Below, piece by piece: positions 6,435-8,603 of a stretch of 8,603 nucleotides of DNA (positions are counted from its first letter, which is position 1; the number at the start of each line of letters is the position of its first letter). Position numbers and translations under genes: made by a program. The stretch is from Clostridiales bacterium UBA4959 (GTDB lineage: Bacteria > Bacillota > Clostridia > Oscillospirales > CAG-272). Below the pieces are notes generated by a model that did no database searches, was not told the DNA's origin, and saw only the letters and a list, made by a program, of their open reading frames with translations. The DNA lies in the NCBI GenBank assembly GCA_002397345.1, contig DHAH01000027.1, positions 1-8,603 of the forward strand. The letters are read 5' to 3'.

Positions 6435-6453
6435 TAAGCTGTCAATTATCAAC
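6435..6453 (-). repeat. 19-nt repeat spanning the DUF2953 stop codon, copy B
   Basis: On the minus strand it reads GTTGATAATTGACAGCTTA, matching copy A at 4645-4663 at 15 of 19 positions with only transitions between them. It encodes the last residues and TGA stop of the DUF2953 gene, so the gene end lies inside the repeat, as for dacF. The repeat may be a degenerate heptamer array that has spread to gene ends in this genome. Confidence 0.5.
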
Positions 6454-7119
6454 TGATTTCACGCGCATGTATCCAATTAAAGCCGATATGCCAAGCCGCG
6501 CCATGTCCATCACCCTCATGCGAAACGTAAAATCGGCGTTGATTTCCGACTGCTCGGATGTGAAATCGGGTATAACAGAAAAATCGGCGCTGCGGTTTAC
6601 ATTAAAATTCGTTATATTTTGCATAATTTCGGTTAAATACGCGGCGGACTGGACGGCGGCAGCGTAAAGATAAGCGGTTTTCGCCGCGTCGTCGGACGCG
6701 ACCTTAATATAAAGCCGGCTTACGTCAACACGCAGATAACGCGCGAAGCGGCGTATTATTTTGGTTATCACTTTTGTGAGCAGCGCGATTTTTTCGCCCA
6801 GCGGCAGCTCCGGCGAAATCTCGGCAGGCGCCGCATCAGATTCGGCGCTTTTCTTTGCCTTTTTATGCCGTTCTTTTTCGGCAAGCAGCGTGCGTTTACG
6901 TTCCAGCTTGCGAAAACGCTTGATTTTATAATCGCGGAGGTTTATTTTTTGTTGTTTTGCGGGCAGCAGGTTGAATTTTAAAAACAGTACCCTCACCCAT
7001 ACGCGCAGCCCGTTTTCTTCGGTATAAGCGACGCGCAGCCGTACCCACAGCGACAATATCAGCGTTATAAGCGCTGTTATCGCGGTTAAAATACATAAAA
7101 TAATCAAAAATATCCGCAT
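6442..7119 (-). CDS. ytfI: DUF2953 membrane-anchored protein (YtfI-like)
   Basis: A 225-residue protein with one N-terminal membrane helix (about 4-26), a strand region (VRLRVAYTEENGLRVWVRVLFLKFNLLP, 26-53, typical of the family opening), a strongly basic charged linker (57-92), and the conserved DUF2953 C-terminal part (about 110-220). That part includes LYIKVASDDAAKTAYLYAAA (a family signature near 136-155). Its function is unknown; Bacillus YtfI belongs to the sporulation programme and is encoded next to ytfJ, as here. ATG at 7119 lies 9 nt after the scpB stop. No good ribosome binding site precedes it, so translation is probably coupled to scpB. The last codons overlap a 19-nt repeat. Confidence 0.9.
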   Translation of the reverse strand: MRIFLIILCILTAITALITLILSLWVRLRVAYTEENGLRVWVRVLFLKFNLLPAKQQKINLRDYKIKRFRKLERKRTLLAEKERHKKAKKSAESDAAPAEISPELPLGEKIALLTKVITKIIRRFARYLRVDVSRLYIKVASDDAAKTAYLYAAAVQSAAYLTEIMQNITNFNVNRSADFSVIPDFTSEQSEINADFTFRMRVMDMARLGISALIGYMRVKSVDN

Positions 7120-7128
7120 AAAATCAAA

Positions 7129-7686
7129 TCAAACGCCGCCGTCTTTTTCAACGGCGTCCGCGGAGCCCGTAATATCGGGTTTCGGCATTTCGTCCAGCGA
7201 CGATATGCCAAAACAGCGCAGAAAATTGGTGGTCGTAGCGTAAAGATTGGGGCGTCCGGGCACGTCGAGTTTGCCCACACATTCGATCAATCCCCGCTCG
7301 AGCAGCGTTGTGATCGCATATGCGCTGTCCACGCCTCTCACTTGTTCGACAAATACGCGTGTCGCGGGTTGGTTATACGCGATTATAGCCAAAGCCTCGA
7401 GGGCGGACTGGCTCAGCCCTCCCGCGGCGCGGACACCGAGCGCGTTTTTAATGTACGGCTCAAATTCTTCACGTGTGCATAACTGACGCCGGTCGCCCAG
7501 CGAGAGCAGTTGTATGCCACGCCCCTCGCAATCGGCGGCGAGCGCGTCGCACAATCTGTTAACAGTATCAATATCAAGCCCCAGAGTTTCCGAGAGCTTT
7601 TCAAGCGACACAGCGCCGCCGGCGGCAAATAATATCGCCTCCAGCGCGCGTTTTTCCGTTTCAAGTTGTTGTTCGTTGATAATCAT
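7129..7686 (-). CDS. scpB: Segregation and condensation protein B
   Basis: ScpB is the dimeric winged-helix (kite) subunit that binds ScpA and regulates the SMC ATPase complex organising and separating chromosomes. It has 185 residues, normal for the family. A first winged-helix region (about 10-85) opens with EKRALEAILFAAGG. The second (about 91-165) carries the family signature: LSQSALEALAIIAYNQP (91-107), R.VD at 117-120, and GRPNLY.TT.NFL..FG at 144-160. The ATG at 7686 overlaps the scpA stop in ATGA (7683-7686) with no obvious ribosome binding site, so translation is coupled to scpA. Confidence 0.97.
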   Translation of the reverse strand: MIINEQQLETEKRALEAILFAAGGAVSLEKLSETLGLDIDTVNRLCDALAADCEGRGIQLLSLGDRRQLCTREEFEPYIKNALGVRAAGGLSQSALEALAIIAYNQPATRVFVEQVRGVDSAYAITTLLERGLIECVGKLDVPGRPNLYATTTNFLRCFGISSLDEMPKPDITGSADAVEKDGGV

Positions 7687-8456
7687 CGATGTTCAAAGTG
7701 TTGTAAACTCATTTTTAATACGACATCGGTATCCATTTCGTCGTCGTCATTTATATGAGCTATCGTTAAGCGCTGACTGCGCAGCAGCTCGAGCACCGCC
7801 ATGAAGGTGGCGACAAGCTCCGAGCGCGAGCGGCAGGCAAACAGCAATTCGTCAAGCGTCATTTCCGGCTGGGTATACATGCGGCGCATCACCCATAAAA
7901 CGCGCTCGCCTACGGTGACGACCCGTCCGGAAAGCAGCGACTCCAGCGTCTTTTCCGAACGTATCGCAAGCTGGGGCAGCTCGCGCTTCTTTTTTAATAT
8001 GCGCGCAAACGCGCGTGTCAGAAGCGACACGTCCAGCCCGACAGGCGGATCGTTCGAAGGGGGAAGGCAATCGGGTTCGCGTGTGAACCGTCCGGCGTGC
8101 AGGGAATAAAATTCGGCAAGCTGCAATGCGGCTGCCTTTGCGCGTTTGTATTCGAGCAGCGACGCCGCCAGTTTGGCGCGTGGGTCTTCCTCGTCGCCGG
8201 CGGCAGGGGAGGGAAGCAGTATGCGGCTTTTTATGAGCATCAGCTCCGCCGCGCATACGATAAAATCCCCCGCGATCTCCATGTCGAGCGCGCGCATGGC
8301 GTCGAGGTACTCCATATATTGATCGAGTATCAGCGCGATGGGTATGTCGCGGATATCGACCTTGTTCTTGTCGATGAGGTTAAGCAGCAAATCAAGGGGC
8401 CCGTCAAAAATTTGAAGGTGGAAGAGCGGTGTCTGCGTTATTTGTGTGCCGTCCAT
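7683..8456 (-). CDS. scpA: Segregation and condensation protein A (kleisin)
   Basis: ScpA is the kleisin that bridges the two heads of the SMC dimer and binds ScpB. It has 257 residues, the usual size. The N-terminal SMC-neck-binding domain has the signature FHLQIFDGPLDLLLNLI (12-28), then DIRDIPIALILDQYMEYL and the long helical AAELMLIKSRILLP. The middle region binds ScpB. The C-terminal winged helix includes SRSELVATFMAVLELLRSQRL (about 209-229), which binds the SMC cap. ATG at 8456 has GGAAGGA six nt upstream. It overlaps scpB by 4 nt. The 62 nt before the start are AT-rich with several TATA-like stretches, so an own promoter is possible, but no clear -35/-10 pair can be chosen. Confidence 0.97.
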   Translation of the reverse strand: MDGTQITQTPLFHLQIFDGPLDLLLNLIDKNKVDIRDIPIALILDQYMEYLDAMRALDMEIAGDFIVCAAELMLIKSRILLPSPAAGDEEDPRAKLAASLLEYKRAKAAALQLAEFYSLHAGRFTREPDCLPPSNDPPVGLDVSLLTRAFARILKKKRELPQLAIRSEKTLESLLSGRVVTVGERVLWVMRRMYTQPEMTLDELLFACRSRSELVATFMAVLELLRSQRLTIAHINDDDEMDTDVVLKMSLQHFEHR

Positions 8457-8518
8457 ACGCCGTCCTTCCTATAGTTAAATATTTTATATGTAACGTATAA
8501 TATTTTAGAAAGTCACCC

Positions 8519-8603
8519 TTACGACAAAAATTTATCCAGCCCCAACAGCCGTTCCATGCCGCCGAGCGCGCCGTTGATTAAAAATGACATGGGCTTGTCA
8601 AGC
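8519..8603 (-). CDS. 3' end of an unidentified upstream gene
   Basis: Only the last 27 codons and the TAA stop (8519-8521) are inside the window. The readable tail ends FLINGALGGMERLLGLDKFLS and is hydrophobic with a possible amphipathic end. The stop lies 62 nt before the scpA start, on the same strand, with no terminator between, so it may share a transcript with scpA. In many Clostridia a site-2 protease or similar gene precedes scpA, but this tail does not let me name the family. The reading frame is inferred from being open to the window edge and from fitting the gene direction. Confidence 0.5.
   Translation of the reverse strand, partial: LDKPMSFLINGALGGMERLLGLDKFLS

Noticed and set aside
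8097..8474. 125-residue plus-strand reading frame opposite scpA
   Set aside because: Antisense to a strongly conserved gene; the translation has no family features.
1..8603. CRISPR array, tRNA, rRNA, riboswitch or integrase/attachment site
   Set aside because: No regularly spaced repeats, cloverleaf, rRNA core sequences, known riboswitch core or recombinase gene were seen on either strand.

Overview
All genes in this window lie on the minus strand, so transcription runs from high to low coordinates. The gene set points to an endospore-forming Clostridia-type Firmicute. The evidence is an scpA-scpB-DUF2953(ytfI)-ytfJ(gerW)-dacF cluster, a typical spore-former neighbourhood, plus clear GGAGG-type ribosome binding sites and low-GC spacers between moderately GC-rich genes. 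I suspect an Oscillospirales/Christensenellales-like gut or anaerobic lineage, but the window alone does not prove it.

Right part (8603 down to 4659): the 3' end of an unidentified gene, then scpA and scpB (overlapping by ATGA), a membrane-anchored DUF2953 protein, the spore protein YtfJ/GerW, and a D-alanyl-D-alanine carboxypeptidase of the DacF type. ScpA and ScpB are the kleisin and accessory subunits of the SMC chromosome-organising complex. The last three genes are linked to sporulation or the cell wall. Spacing from scpA to ytfJ is tight (overlap, 9 nt, 33 nt), consistent with one operon; dacF follows after about 100 nt.

Middle (4564 down to 1970): a large predicted lipoprotein of 864 residues. 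It has an N-terminal domain resembling those found on secreted carbohydrate-active proteins and two successive pectate-lyase-3-like beta-helix modules. It follows dacF in the same direction and is probably an exported polysaccharide-binding or polysaccharide-degrading protein. Downstream come a long perfect hairpin (22-bp stem) and two terminator-like structures.

Left part (1748 down to 1): a good extended -10 promoter drives a 63-residue protein with a TTG start that resembles the C-terminal part of phage terminase small subunits. After 173 nt comes an intact PBSX-type terminase large subunit with all ATPase and nuclease residues visible. A second hairpin that shares sequence with the first lies 40 nt beyond the terminase stop. 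The terminase pair is therefore bracketed by two related hairpins and sits beside a core sporulation/segregation locus. Whether this is the edge of a prophage or a stand-alone terminase island cannot be decided, because the left flank is missing.

No CRISPR array, tRNA, rRNA, transposase or integrase was seen. The longest gene-free stretch is 270 nt (1700-1969); it is filled by the promoter, the terminator-like structures and the long hairpin.
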